Positions 43,501 through 55,200 of a stretch of DNA of 64,000 nucleotides are shown piece by piece. The stretch is from positions 23,286,153 to 23,350,152 of the forward strand of contig NC_134028.1 of NCBI RefSeq assembly GCF_964204645.1, in the 5' to 3' direction. The stretch comes from Tubulanus polymorphus (taxonomy: Eukaryota; Nemertea; Palaeonemertea; Tubulaniformes; Tubulanidae). Position 1 is the first letter of the stretch. Each line of letters opens with the position of its first letter. Both the position numbers and the translations under genes were made by a program. The notes beneath the pieces are model-generated. The model was not told where the DNA came from. It was given only the letters and a program-made list of their open reading frames with translations, and made no database searches.

Positions 43501-46500
43501 ATCGCTAATACGTGCGCATGTAGAAATATACATCTAAATTACGGCCCAAAGGAAAATACAGAAAACGTGCTTTGAAAGTTATGTAAAGCACTGCAGTGAA
43601 TGGAGGAGGTATCATGTTGATGAAATTTATTTTGCGGGCTAATAACATCGTAGTAATCATGTAAGTGAAAATAAGTGCGTTAAAAAAAGGTTTCTCTCTA
43701 TGAATTTCAGCTCGAAAATGATTTTGACCTTAATGAAGATGATTGAATCGTTAGGAACATCGATCAGCTCGCGGGGAAGCATTGTACCGCGACGACAAAG
43801 CGAGGCGTTAAAAATCATCAAGGCTGCCGTAAAAATTTGTTCGCGAATCATTTTGACTATATACGGAAAGAGAGCGTTAAGACAGTGCACCACCTATAAA
43901 TATGCATGTACAATAGGGGGCGCTATTGAATGGCAACAGCGTGAATGAACTTACAAACGAACGAACGAACCAATGAACGGTTTCAACCGGTTACGCAGAA
44001 TTCAAGCAGATCGTCTCTGGAAAATGCCGGATACAGATCGGGAATAAACGATGTCAGATTTTCACGCGCCGTATTGAAAATGTACAGACGGGAATATATA
44101 CGACCAGGGGCAGATCCGAGGACTACATCTGAACGTTTTATCGTAATTTGTGGACATTTTAACGGTATTTCCTTAAATGGTTTATTTGGAGGCGTATCAA
44201 CAATTAAGGCATTGTATTCGAAAATTCGTACGTATCGTTAGATGCATTTTGCAGCATTTTCAAGTAGGAAACCTTTCCTTCTTACCAATCATGCAAGAGA
44301 GAGGTTTATAAGATCCATACGATAAGGCAGTAAAAAGTTAAGCGTTCATTCACAACAGGGCAATTCATTCAAATATATTTGAGAGAGTTTCATACAAGGC
44401 CCACAAGAGGAACTCCTGGATCCGCACCTGATCGTTGATGTCAGATTTTCACGCATATTAAAATACGGCAGACGATAGATTTTTAGCAAGACGAATAAGC
44501 CGATATTTTCTATTGGATATAATCATTCATCGCGCATTATGCAATTAGCTTCTGATTTTGAATGGCTTCGTGGGCGACAGAAGGCAGCAGCTGGGGTGAT
44601 TCAAGTGCATGTTTACGTACACTCGCGTAACGTTTTTTAATAAGAACACTCACTTGGGCGTAAAATTTCGATCGGGTTGATTCCGATTCGGCCGCCGATT
44701 TGTACCCGGTCGACTCTGAAATTATACAACAAATAATATATAAGTCTATATAAATTTAAGTAAGAGTAGCAACGGGGTGGCGCCACTTTCCAAACAATTT
44801 ACAAATTCCCGGAGTTGTTTCACTGATTTTACCATGTTATAACACAAAATTCCCTGGTGAATCTGCAGAATTATAATCACAGTTTGTCTCGTTTGATTTA
44901 AGAGTGCTGATAATTTTCAAAGATACACAAAGGCTACTCAAAGCACTATTTTTAATATCAGGGGCCAATTCCATAGTCGAGACTTAATTCCAAATGTGGT
45001 CTCAATTATAAATACTGGTCTTAAGTTGTAAGATTGGCTATAGAGTTGGTCTTAGATCGGTCTGAAGTCTAAGCCATGACCCAGTGTCTTGTCCATTCGA
45101 GGATATTGAACTAGCCGAACTCTCTCCCGAGGATTCAGCTCTTGATATCTGTTTTGTTCTCGGTAACACTGTTGTTAATCTGTCTACCCGCGAAACTTAC
45201 GTCTTCAGTCTGTGTACTGATATGCTTTCGGTCTTCCGCGCCGCAACTATATTTTGTCTGAAAATAAAACAGAGCGGAGAATTCACATCGAGCTTTCGTT
45301 CGCAGATGCTTCACAGATTTTTCGTCGATTTTTATACATAGATCAATTTACATCGAGAACCAGGAACCGATATTTTCTCATATCTTACCATTTGTTGCTG
45401 TAATAATTTGATAGTCTGCTCTCGTTCGTCGAGTTGTAATTTTAATTGCGCCACCTGCTGGCGTAAATCATCATTCTCCTGTTTATCGGCAGAAAAAAAG
45501 ACAATACCGTTAATCAACATTATCAGACACAATGAGAAATTGTGTTCACAAAATACAACTCTGAGTTCAAGTATGTGCTACAATGAAGGGTTTAGACTGG
45601 ATGGTCACTTTTACTTGACTTGCTTTATCCCTGAATATTCCCTGACATGTACGTTGTTTTCCCTGACTTAATCTGTTAAGAATCCAATCCATTAACACAG
45701 TCAAACACATAAGGCATAGCTGGAAAATGTTTAATTTAGATCTAGCAATATCAACACATTTCCCTGACTTTTCCGCGATTTTTAGCTTTTTCACAAACTA
45801 CCTGACTATTAGCTGATTTCCAGGTAAGTGGCCACCTTGTTGTGTTTATAGAATACAAGACTGAATTCAAGTATATGCGCGGCAATGAAGGGGCTTTCGA
45901 GTGTAATCTCTATTGTGTACCTGGATAATATCATCTTGGTTGATAGACGAACCCATGCTGCCGAACTCGTGAGTTAACGACCGTCGTTTTAAAGAACCGG
46001 CTGTATCCATACCGACATCGCTGCTCTTCGACCCTCGGAAACTTCCGCTACACGGAATCGACGACGTCTGGAAAAACAAATTTGAGGACGAGATATCGAT
46101 TTATATCGGGAATCGATGAACATCGACGAAACGTGTCGTAACGATGATATAAAAATCCCACAATACGATAGAAAAAAATTCCCACAATGGGAAAGAAAAA
46201 ATATCCCACAATATGGAAAAAAATTCCACAACAGGAAAATAAGAAAGAGAAAACGTCCCACAATAAGAAAGAGAAAACACCCCACAATAAGAAAGAGAAA
46301 ATATCCCACAATAAGTAAGGGAAAACATCCCACAATAAGAAAGAGAAAACGTCCCACAATAAGAAATTGTCCCACAATAAGAAAGAGAAAACACCCACAA
46401 TAAGAAAGAGAAAACATCCCACAATAAGAAAGAGAAAAGATCCCACAATGAGAAAAAAAATCCCACAATAAGAAAGAGAAAGTTTATATATGAATCATCA

Positions 46501-49500
46501 ATAATAATCTATTTCAACATTTCAAATGTATCCTATCAAATAGTCATCATTAGGAATAATGTAGGTATTCAATATACTTTCACTATTACCCTTTAGTCGA
46601 AACGTTGAAATAAATCACTAACTCCAAGAAACCTTTCGTACTCGTTTTTCTTTGTTAGCGTGAGATTTTTTATATCACCAGGAATTGATGATTCATGTCG
46701 AACTAGCGCGGCGATAGTCTGATCGAAAAACAGTTGTGACCCGCGTACAAGGTATACTTTCCATCGACGACCGACCGTGCCTGGAAACATCTGATATACC
46801 AGTCGCACAGCTGCCAGTAATATGCGAATATTTGCCCGATATGCGACAACGCTTATTACACGAGGATTAATATGAATATCTAGGGAAAATCACGCGCATT
46901 ACATAGGATAGGAATCACTAGGGCAGGCGCAGATCTAGAGGGGGGTTTCAAGGGTCTTGACCCCCTGCGCAGCTACCAAAAAATCTTTTAATTGTTTTCT
47001 TGAAGGAATGTACTCAAGACAACGCAGGCGGACAGTACTACATTAATCTGTTGTTTGGCCAAACAATATGCCATATAGACAACCTATCAGATATTTTAGT
47101 CAGCGGTTTAACATTAACATTCTTTATGAACCCCCTCCTGGCTGGATCCGCGCCTGTAGGGGCTAAATGTTCATAGCCCATATCTTCCCTCATAGCCCAT
47201 ATCTTCCCTTACCTTATGATGTATTTGTTCAGTTTCGAATGGGCTGCGAATGTCTTCCTGTTTAAGCGAAAAAGAAAAAAAAAATGAAAAAAACATAATA
47301 CACGCCAACATCGTAAATCAACTACGGAATAAAAAGAAACATCTGACATTATCAGAATCAAATTCTGGCGTAAAGTGCTTCGAGGGAATTGTAAGTGAAG
47401 CGTATATAATTCAGTAAGCGGGCAGCGTTCTACAGATCGAATTAGACACAGAATAGAACGAACGTTTCAATTTAGTTGCTTTTAAACTACGAAACTAAAT
47501 ACTAATCGACTTACAGAGGGAAACTTCTGCATTCAATCAGAGATAGATAAAGTTTTTTTTTTAAATTCGCGTATATTTGTAGTTCCTGGTTTAAAACATG
47601 CTTCTAACCGGTATGAATCCCTATTTTACAAGCCTGTAGCGTGAGAAATATGCGGGTGGCTTCATTTTCTATTTGGTCGCTGACTGGACAAGATCTGAGC
47701 CCTCCCTGGCAAACTTCCCAAAATTTGTAGCTCGAATATGGCCTCTGACGGATTCCCGACGTGGTTACCCAAATAACTTTAATATACATGTATTCCCACT
47801 TTTTTACTCGCTTTTTACCTGAATTTTCCAATCAATTAACACAGTAAAATACATAAGACATAGATGAAAATTCTTTGATTTAATACGGGATTTAGCAATC
47901 TCAACAGACTTAAGCCTGATTTTTAATTATGTACAAAATTCTCAGACTATTCCCTGACTTTGTCGAAGAGCCAAGAAAATTTCCATTTTGCAGGCCACCC
48001 TGCATGTATTATGCTGCAATAGTAAACGTTTCACCTGAACAATCTTTCTTAAATAATCATTTTCTGGCACAATTCCCCAACCCCCCTGACACGCTACGGT
48101 CTGATTTACCAATACTTACATCTTGTAAAATGCGTTTAAGTTTATGTAGCATGGTCTTCACGTTCGTCACGTCCTGCATCGCTTGTCGATACTGATGACC
48201 GTCGAGCGTGAAATTCTCGTCGTCTTCAAAAACAGCCGATCGCGGTCGCGGCGCCTTCAACGGAGTCGATACGGAACGATTTCTCAACGCGACCTTGTTC
48301 TGTTTGCTACGAGAGAAACGATGAAATAATACACAATACATTCTACAATTCGAACGCACATCTAGCGCCACCTTCGGTTTTCTGAGTTAGTCGACTATAG
48401 TCGAACTAAACGAAACCGAATGTCCGTTAGTCGGAACAATATTCCGGAAATAGTTCGAAAATCAAGCGCATTCGGTTATTAGTTCCGACCACTAGTTGAC
48501 TAGATACGAAAACCGAATTTGGCCTAGACTATCATTCACCCAGTCAGTGGTTGTCTCCACAGTAATCTACGTTGCTCTACGATCCTGGACTCAGTTCCAC
48601 AGTTGTGAGTTAGAGTTAGTTCAGTACTCAGAGTCAAATCTTAACTCGGAACTGTGGAACTGGATCCTAGTGTACGCACCTGCGGTACATCAGACACTAA
48701 GGTTCTAGGTGAAGAGTATCATCGATAGAAACCCGCGATACCTATTCAAACATCTGTTATTGTTTTTTTTCTCACGATTCAGGGGGAATCCTTCCGACCA
48801 TCATTCGAAAAAAAAAACTCTTAAGATGGGTGGAAGGATTCCACCAGAAACGTGAGAAAAAAACCAAATAACAGTTGTTTAAGTTGATATTGAGAGTTTC
48901 TCTTAATGATATTCAAGACTGGAAATACATAGTGCCCAACTATTTACAGGCATTTAGACTCTAAGAACTTTTTCGAGCATACCGTTGTATCTTTCTTCTT
49001 TCATATCGAATATGAAGATTTGTTTTCGCGTGATAATTTCCCATGTTTCCTGAAGGTAATACTATCCACGTTCTTATAGAGATCGATTACCCGACGTTGA
49101 CCCGATATTTCCCTGACCTTCGACTGAAAATTCCTCGATTAGATTAGATATCTTCAACGCGGGTTCATTCTTCACAAGAGGTTCCTTGTGACGCTTATCG
49201 CGAGCAATAACAACCAGACACCAAAACATCGAATTCCCTGACTTTCAAAGAAGAGCAATATTCCCTTACTATCCTGCTTGCTGCACAGAAAAATAAATCA
49301 GGAATTCCCTGATTTGCCTGATCTGTAAGAACCCCCCCCCTATATTATGAATATAACTGGTTTCACTATCAGCATATGCTAAAACGGTTCACCACTCCGA
49401 ACAATCATTATCAATTTAAGGAAGTTGATATCGAAACTTTATCCCTAAATTCTAAGGTCACCGGTTTGTACGTATACGTGCCGTGCCTCGTAATGAATCA

Positions 49501-52214
49501 GTTCGGTCGCCTAATTAAACTTGAGAATCGACGGATAACCTTTCACGAAGTCATTCCAGTACCGGCGGTAAATGAACCCTGTAACGCCGCAGAAATATTC
49601 AACATTCCACGCAACAAAACCCCGTTACCTGCCTAGCACATCCCGATACATGTAATACAAAGAAGATACTAACTTCGACATAGTTTCGTTAAGTATTTGT
49701 TGATATAAATATTTCGTAAACTATGCATAAACCGGCACAAAATAACTCTTATAAAACACTTCAACAATCGAGAGAGAGAGAGGGAACGCATAGGTCAGAA
49801 GTATACCAGTACAAAATGATCTGAATTCCACCGGAATACTTTCAATAGACATACCGCATTGGATTGATTTACATTCAGGCACGGATCCACAGGGTCTTTT
49901 TGTGGGCCTTTTACTAGTTTTTTCAGTGGGCATTTTCTGAATGAAACTAATCTACTGCCTTATCAAATAGGATCTTCTCCCATAATCAGCAGAGCAAGGA
50001 TATGTTTTATACTTGGAAATGCTGTTAAGAATGAATATCACCCGCCCAAAATTGCTAATACGCCTCCAAGAATGTATTTTCAAGTATCAAAAATATCCTT
50101 AAATGTGTCACAAGATCTTCGAAACTAGTCGTCTGATCCAACCCTTACATTATTAAAGGTATGTACAGAATCTTTATTAAAAAAAAGGCCACTTACTTCG
50201 GACTAGTATCTTGTACTAGATGTGATAACTCATCTAACGTCGCTGATCGTCCGTGTTTAATCAGTATTCGATCCTCGATCGTCGCGTGGCTGTGTTCGGC
50301 TAACGGCGAGATTTTATCCTCTTGCTCCGCGACGACAGACGGACTCGATTCGCCGCCGTGATACGACGCGGCGATCGGTAACTCTAAATCCAGGGATAGT
50401 CCTTTCGTTGCGGTTCCGCGCATATCGCCCGATGAGTCCGCGCCGTTGTTAAGTCCCGCGTCGTACGCGTCCTTGCCGTTATTATTGCCGTGATTGTCCT
50501 TGACCGCGTCCTGTTTACGCAGACGCCCGACGACCGGGTTGACTAGAGCACGCGGTTTCTCCACCGACTTACTGCGCGGTCGCGCGGCCGCGCGCGCGAA
50601 TTCTTTCACCACCGATTTCTCGTCGCCCGGCGTGCTCGCCACCGAGAATTTACCGGTGTCGTTGAAGTCGTCGGTCGACAATTCCATATCGAGCATCATG
50701 TCGTCGGAATTCAAACTGCAAATACTCGTGCTGCTCGTCAGCGGTATCGAGTCCATCGACGCGAGCGGCGCCGCCGAGAAATACGGACTGCCCGGAATAG
50801 AGTCGGTGTTCAGGGTATCGCCGAATGAACCGCACAACGACACGCGTTTCTTCTTACCGCCCGATTGTTTACGTTCTAAACTCGACGAAATTTCCGCGCC
50901 GTTATTCGTTTGCGGTTCTAAGAAAACCGCGGAATCCGTACTGATATCGGCGTTGTTATTGTTTTCGTTCGCGTCTGCCGCGATCGTAGCCTGCGCTTCC
51001 GATAAATAGTTCGATAAATAGTTCGCGTTCTGTTCCTCAAGTTTAACGCTGACCGTACTACTGGAACCGGAATCGGTCGAGCTATCGATCAGGTTCTCTT
51101 CGCGTGCCTCCTCACACGTCGACACGGCCGCTTGTCCCATCGTCGCCGCCGTTTCCGCGACGCTCTTCTTCGTTTGATGATTGTGATGATGTACTAATCC
51201 GTACATGCGATTGCGACACGTATTCGGCGACGGGTACGGACTGTTGTTCGACGTCGCGAAGTGATTCGTCGGTTTCTTCAAACCGACCGACTTCTTCTCG
51301 CCGGTCGGTTTCGACCCGTAGCCGTACGTCTGATAGGCGCCTCGCGCGTTCGGCAATCGACCCGTCGGTCGAACGTCCGCGTACGTTTTATAACCGGTGT
51401 CCGACGGATCTTTCGTGTCGGTTTTTTTCGCCGGTGTCGAATTCTTGCTGCGCGGACTGGCGGCGGTCGCGCGCGCGTTCATTCCATTCGTCGACTGCAC
51501 TGATCTAGCCGGCGGTGTCGTCGTCGTCTTCGTTGCAGACGGTATTTTATTCTGATAACGACGAGCGCCTGTCGTCGTTGAACATTGATCCGCTTTCAGC
51601 GTTTTGTGAACCTCGACAATGTTGTTGTATTCACCAGAAACAGGTCGTTTCGAAACCGGTCGAAGTTTACTTCCCGTCGATATCTGTGCAGTAGTCGACG
51701 TCTTACTATTATCAGAAGGAATTTCACCGCTATTCAGTTTGTCAGTACTGCTCCGCTTAATACTCTCGCGTTGTCTATTTTTATTCTCATCTGCCGCCGC
51801 TGTTGTTGCTGCCGCTGTTGCTGAAATGTTTTCCGAACTACTACGATTACTACCGATATTATTCATGTTAAATCCGAAACGTTTCGCTTGTTTATTGATC
51901 TGCGTTTGTTTCGTCGTCGATTTATTGCCGTTTTTCGCGTCCAACGATTGGTTGCTGCCGCTGCGGTTCAAACTCGACGAATTCGACGAGACGCTGCCAC
52001 GCGGCGAACCCGATTTCGGACGCGGGATTTTATTCGCCGAATCCGACGGCGTCGGACTCGGGCTGCGGCGCACGGTCGGCGTCGTCGGTCGTTGCATGGC
52101 GATTTTCGACGGGGGTTTCAGGCCCCGATGAGGCTTTTTCAGGTTACTCGAAGGTCCAGGCATCGCGTAAGGCTCGTTTCCGTCCTTGTTCTTGCTCGAG
52201 TAGCATGACCCCAT
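40421..52214 (-). CDS. CCSER: CCSER-like (FAM190) serine-rich coiled-coil protein, complete
   Basis: Eight coding exons on the minus strand: 52214-50197, 48306-48120, 47257-47213, 46067-45921, 45478-45389, 44715-44654, 40989-40941 and 40591-40421. All junctions are GT-AG and phases match throughout, giving 2769 nt and 922 residues. Family evidence: an acidic DDMMLDMEL motif (residues 504-512) after a Ser-rich stretch; MQDVTNVKTMLHKLKRILQD at the end of exon 2 (residues 716-735), matching the vertebrate CCSER1/2 block of the form LQDCTxVKxxLLKxKRxL; and a heptad coiled coil in exon 5 (residues 800-829). Vertebrate CCSER2 is reported as microtubule-associated; the role here is inferred. ATG 52214 is immediately preceded by an in-frame TGA. 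The N-terminus MGSCYS fits N-myristoylation, with Cys4 available for palmitoylation. The C-terminal tail (last three exons) is not recognised. Confidence 0.83.
40649..40901. mobile_element. CAGGGGCGGATC-type MITE in the last CCSER-like intron
   Basis: Ends are CAGGGGCGGATCTAGG and, inverted, CAGGGGTGGATCTAGG. It is 253 bp, flanked by the 5-bp duplication GGGAT (40644-40648 and 40902-40906). It has no coding capacity and sits between coding exons 7 and 8. Confidence 0.85.
41099..41561. mobile_element. CAGTGTTCTC-type MITE in CCSER-like intron 6
   Basis: Perfect 10-bp terminal inverted repeats CAGTGTTCTC and GAGAACACTG, 463 bp apart. AGAGGGG and CCCCTCT follow inside each end. The centre (about 41310-41425) is a strong inverted repeat around a short spacer, with arms containing ATTATCAGCATTGAT. 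No coding capacity. The TIR style resembles hAT elements, but no target duplication could be confirmed. Confidence 0.7.
42439..42866. repeat. Threefold repeat of an ATTGGTCTA-type unit
   Basis: GATTGGTCTAGCGGTGGTCA (42439), ATTGGTCTACGGCTGGTTGC (about 42569) and GATTGGTCTAGAGGTGGTCA (about 42843) lie in the same orientation in CCSER-like intron 6. They may mark the remains of a transposon array. Confidence 0.5.
44105..44430. mobile_element. CAGGGGCGGATC-type MITE in CCSER-like intron 6
   Basis: Left end CAGGGGCAGATCC, right end (inverted) CAGGTGCGGATCCAG. The interior shares a block (GCATTTTGCAGCATTTTCAA and following) with the copies near 35570 and 35910. No target duplication is visible. 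Confidence 0.7.
44959..45088. mobile_element. CAGGGGCCAATTCC-type MITE in CCSER-like intron 5
   Basis: Starts CAGGGGCCAATTCCATAGTC and ends near AAGCCATGACCCAGTG. Internal GGTCTCAA, GGTCTTAAG and GGTCTTAGA repeats are visible. Related in its terminus to the 59113 element. Confidence 0.4.
45389..45478 (-). CDS. CCSER: CCSER-like exon 5, coiled coil
   Basis: A phase 0-0 exon of 30 codons, with acceptor ATAAACAG and donor GTAAGA. It encodes a continuous heptad pattern (LRQQVAQLKLQL, then EREQTIKLLQQQM), equivalent in position to the coiled coil that follows the KRxLQ block in vertebrate CCSER proteins. Confidence 0.83.
46155..46480. repeat. 24-bp minisatellite in CCSER-like intron 3
   Basis: About 14 tandem units of the form CCCACAATAAGAAAGAGAAA plus a few variable bases, with shorter variants at the left end and one short unit near 46362. 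The purine-rich strand is plus. The lack of stops on the other strand creates long spurious hydrophobic open frames. Confidence 0.9.
46480..46680. repeat. Foldback family copy beside the minisatellite
   Basis: The left arm has ATTTCAACATTTC and AATAGTCATCATTAGGAATA. The right arm has TTTAGTCGAAACGTTGAAAT, CCAAGAAACCTTTCG and GTGAGATTTTTTATATCACC. It lies in CCSER-like intron 3. Confidence 0.6.
46924..47156. mobile_element. CAGGGGCGGATC-type MITE in CCSER-like intron 3
   Basis: Ends are CAGGCGCAGATCTAG and, inverted, CAGGCGCGGATCCAG. It is 233 bp with the target duplication TAGGG on both sides (46919-46923, 47157-47161). Confidence 0.87.
48120..48306 (-). CDS. CCSER: CCSER-like exon 2, carrying the family signature block
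   Basis: Acceptor TCTCTCGTAG and donor GTAAGT. The exon encodes residues 673-735, starting basic and Pro-rich and ending with the amphipathic block VKTMLHKLKRILQD that is the most diagnostic CCSER feature. Phase: one base completes the exon 1 codon; the exon ends on a codon boundary. Confidence 0.88.
48590..48672. repeat. Palindromic GTTCCACAGTT element
   Basis: CTCAGTTCCACAGTTGTGAG is mirrored by CTCGGAACTGTGGAACTGGA about 45 bp later. Related single arms occur near 34226 and 42772. Confidence 0.55.
48720..48915. repeat. Foldback element in CCSER-like intron 1
   Basis: The left half has ATCTGTTATTG, TTTTTCTCACG and GAATCCTTCC. The right half repeats them inverted (GGAAGGATTC, CGTGAGAAAAA, AATAACAGTTGTT). 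The spacer contains CATTCGAAAAAAAAAACTC. Confidence 0.7.
49876..50150. mobile_element. Degenerate CAGGGGCGGATC-type MITE in CCSER-like intron 1
   Basis: The left end is CAGGCACGGATCCACAGGG. The interior matches the other copies in inverted-looking fragments (CTTGGAAATGCTGTTAAGAA, GCTAATACGCCTCCAAGAAT). The right end has decayed and its position is approximate. Confidence 0.5.
50197..52214 (-). CDS. CCSER: CCSER-like exon 1, large Ser/Pro/Asn-rich exon
   Basis: One exon encodes residues 1-672, mostly low-complexity and probably disordered: basic Pro/Ser-rich near the N-terminus (residues about 25-90), then Ser/Thr/Asn-rich with Lys/Arg patches, then an acidic LD-rich segment around 504-515. 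It is clearly GC- and CpG-richer than its surroundings, which produces long meaningless open frames on the other strand. The donor is GTAAGT (50196-50191), leaving two bases of codon 673. On the 5' side the sequence TCTCTGCGCAG ending at 52242 is a good acceptor 27 nt before the ATG, so at least one non-coding leader exon probably exists further right. Confidence 0.85.
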
Positions 52215-52241
52215 TCAGGGAGTTAAAAACACGCCACAAAC

Positions 52242-55200
52242 CTGCGCAGAGAAAACATCACAATTAAAAAGCGAATTCATTGTACACCGCATAGTGCAGT
52301 GACCGGGTACACCGATATTAAACTCAATCTTGGCTTCGTTATTGTGGGATTTCTCTCAAACAAAAAACAACAGTTGATGATTTAAAAATTTGTTTTGACA
52401 GTTTGAAGTTGTGGCTAAACTTCATCATCAGAGAAACGAAATTGATAAAACGAAAAAAATAATTTTTTTCTGCTTTGATGATGAAGTTATTAGTCGAAAT
52501 TTTGAAACTATTTGAGAATGAATAGTTGAATCATCAACAGTGAGTTCTGCTCATTAGCCCAGTACAACATTGCCTCGCGCGATAATTTCTAATTCATAAA
52601 ATGAAAACATGTGTTAAATGACATATGCGCCGCGACAATCTTTTTCAAAAAAAGATCAATGACACTTGCTAGTGTAAAGCCGGTTCAATTACTGATCTAG
52701 TGTCAGATTATTTCTACTAAAATAATGATTATACATCATGAGCTGTTGGTACCGTCTAAATTATACAAGACTGTCAACCGAAGAAAGTACTATCAGTCAC
52801 GAGCCAAATTTCTTTTGGTGGAAGATTTTGTCGAAATATAAAAGAACGTGTTCAAATCAATCGGTAATCTATGGTAAGATTAATCTTTCAAATTTCTGTA
52901 CGCATCAAACAAATTTCACAGCAGAATTTCTCAGGACAAAATAGTAACAAAACACTGAAAATCAGGAATTGTTGGCAGCCATTCTGCATATTATGGCCTC
53001 TGAATATACACGATGCACAAGACAAATATCTTCTTAACATAAATACCAAATCTCTTATAAAAAATTCAAAATGTCAAGTATTGAATTATATGAGTCAGGG
53101 GGCCGATGGGTGATTCACATTTCATGAGAAAATATAAGAAAGCCAAGCGTTACAATTTGATAGTCCTTGCACGCTGAAAATGACTTGAAGGATTTGAACG
53201 ATCGCAAATTTACCTCTATAATCCATTATTACACCACGAGATATTTTCGATAATTCCGATGATAATTTCCGAAATCAGTACAAATCCGACAACGGATTAT
53301 TACTGGTATTAGTCCTATAGCCTATCCTAGCAAGAATAATCCGGGCCCGACGTTAGACATTGTCTACTGAACTGTGGTGAACTTCTTTCAGCCTATATTT
53401 ATACATACACAATCATATCTCATTGAAGAATAAGCGAGATATTTTTTTGTCTGGTTCGCATTCGTGTAAAGGGTAAACACACGCAGCAGAATAACTGGAT
53501 ATGAATAAAAAATCAATTCATTAAGCGCAGGAGCCTTACACTTCTTGAAGCCTATGAAACCAGGATATGTAGTGTAGGTATTATTTAAGGGTTTTACACA
53601 ATTCATTGTCAAGAACTCACAAACACTCATTTCATGTGAACATCATTCTATAATTGCACTAATTGGTAGCAATCATTAGACATACCAAATTACTGTTTGT
53701 TTAAGCTGATATAACTGAATGCATCCATGCACATTCCTTATGGTAATAAATTAACATACTTTCATTGTGTGAAATTAGCATGTGTGCCTTAAATCAGTAA
53801 TGTCAATCATAATCAGAATGTCATTTCATCAAAACTTTCCGGTAGAAGAAATTCATTCCATAACTGTTAGTTTTAAGTGTATCACTAAACATGCTGTCAA
53901 AATAAACAATTAGCGGCTTTCAATTTCTATGTGCGTTCATATACAGACAGACTATACAAAGACAAAGGAGATTCTCAAGACTGAAGACATCAAGCGTTAC
54001 ATCTACACTTAAGAACAGAAAGCTAAAACATTTAGTGCTCCCACTGGCAAGACATACACGGTTATTCATTAAGTACATCGAGCTAATTTCCAAACCCTTC
54101 CCTCACCATACATGATATTAAGAAAGAAAACCCAAGCATATGTACTTTATGAATAGCCAATAAGACGCACGGTAAATATATCAGATCTTATGTACTCGTA
54201 TGGCCTATACATTTTTAGTGTTTTAGAGGAGTGCCAGCCCTGTCATTTGTCACATCCACCTCTGTTCAAAATCAGCCATCCCTATTACAACTTCTGCTGC
54301 CCCTGAATTGATGTCAATGTTATTTCAATACTGATTATTGTTTCGTCCAGCAGCGAGTTAGCTAATGTGACGGAAAGCAGCAGATTGCCCTGAAAATAAG
54401 TTTAATTTTCACTATTTTGGAGGTGGAGCCCAAAGCGTCTGGTGTTGACGACGACAATATCACTCAAATTCGGAATCAATGCAGCCCCTCTAAAAATCGA
54501 ACACGATCGACAACACTTATTTTTTTTCAAATACGACACAACATGAAATTGAAGGCAAACATCTAGTGAATTATAAGCATAAGTAACGAGACGATGAGCG
54601 CTGTGAGTGATAATAATAGATACACGTGAGAACACAGATTGAGTCTAATAAACTAAAACAACCATTACCTGGTCTGTATTGACCATCGGATATCGGAATT
54701 CTGCAAGAAATAATAAACGCACAAATATTTTTACTCACCGACGATGAAAATAAGGCGATGGAAGCCTCCGTAACGGTAAGAAGTTGGACTCTGTATATAG
54801 GCTTGACCTTAATGTTCACATAAGGAGCTAGTGTATTAGTAGGCCTACAAGTGTGTGTATATGTAAGGTCTAATTCTCTCTGACAGATAATTGATTGTTT
54901 TATCACAAATATGTACACATAATCTGATTGATTTTTGTACATGAAAGGTTCGATCCTATTGTTTGTCATGCAATCATAAATATTAACCTCATTGTAAATG
55001 GCTCTGTGGTCAAGGAGTGTCAGGTCTTGAGAAGGAACAGTTTTTGTTTGAAGTAAATAATCTGCCATTGAAAGTTACTCAAGCGACTTTATACGGTATT
55101 ATTTATCAATGAGTTAAGGTCAAGAATTTTTTATTTTTAAAAAAATTATGATATGAATCAAAACTTTTTCAACAAAAGCAAGCAAGTTAGTTCATACAAA

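Noticed and set aside
45989-46468. Minus-strand frames of up to 159 codons rich in Phe, Leu and Ser
   Set aside because: They are reading frames through the 24-bp minisatellite, whose unit happens to lack stops; the repeats are DNA-level, and real CCSER-like exon 4 overlaps only the left end.
46155-46480. CRISPR-like array suggested by regular short repeats
   Set aside because: Units are contiguous with no unique spacers, and the genome is animal; it is a minisatellite.
50494-52208. Long plus-strand frames (80-171 codons) opposite CCSER-like exon 1
   Set aside because: This is antisense shadow of a GC- and CpG-rich coding exon: Arg/Ser-rich composition, no motifs, and several overlapping frames open at once.
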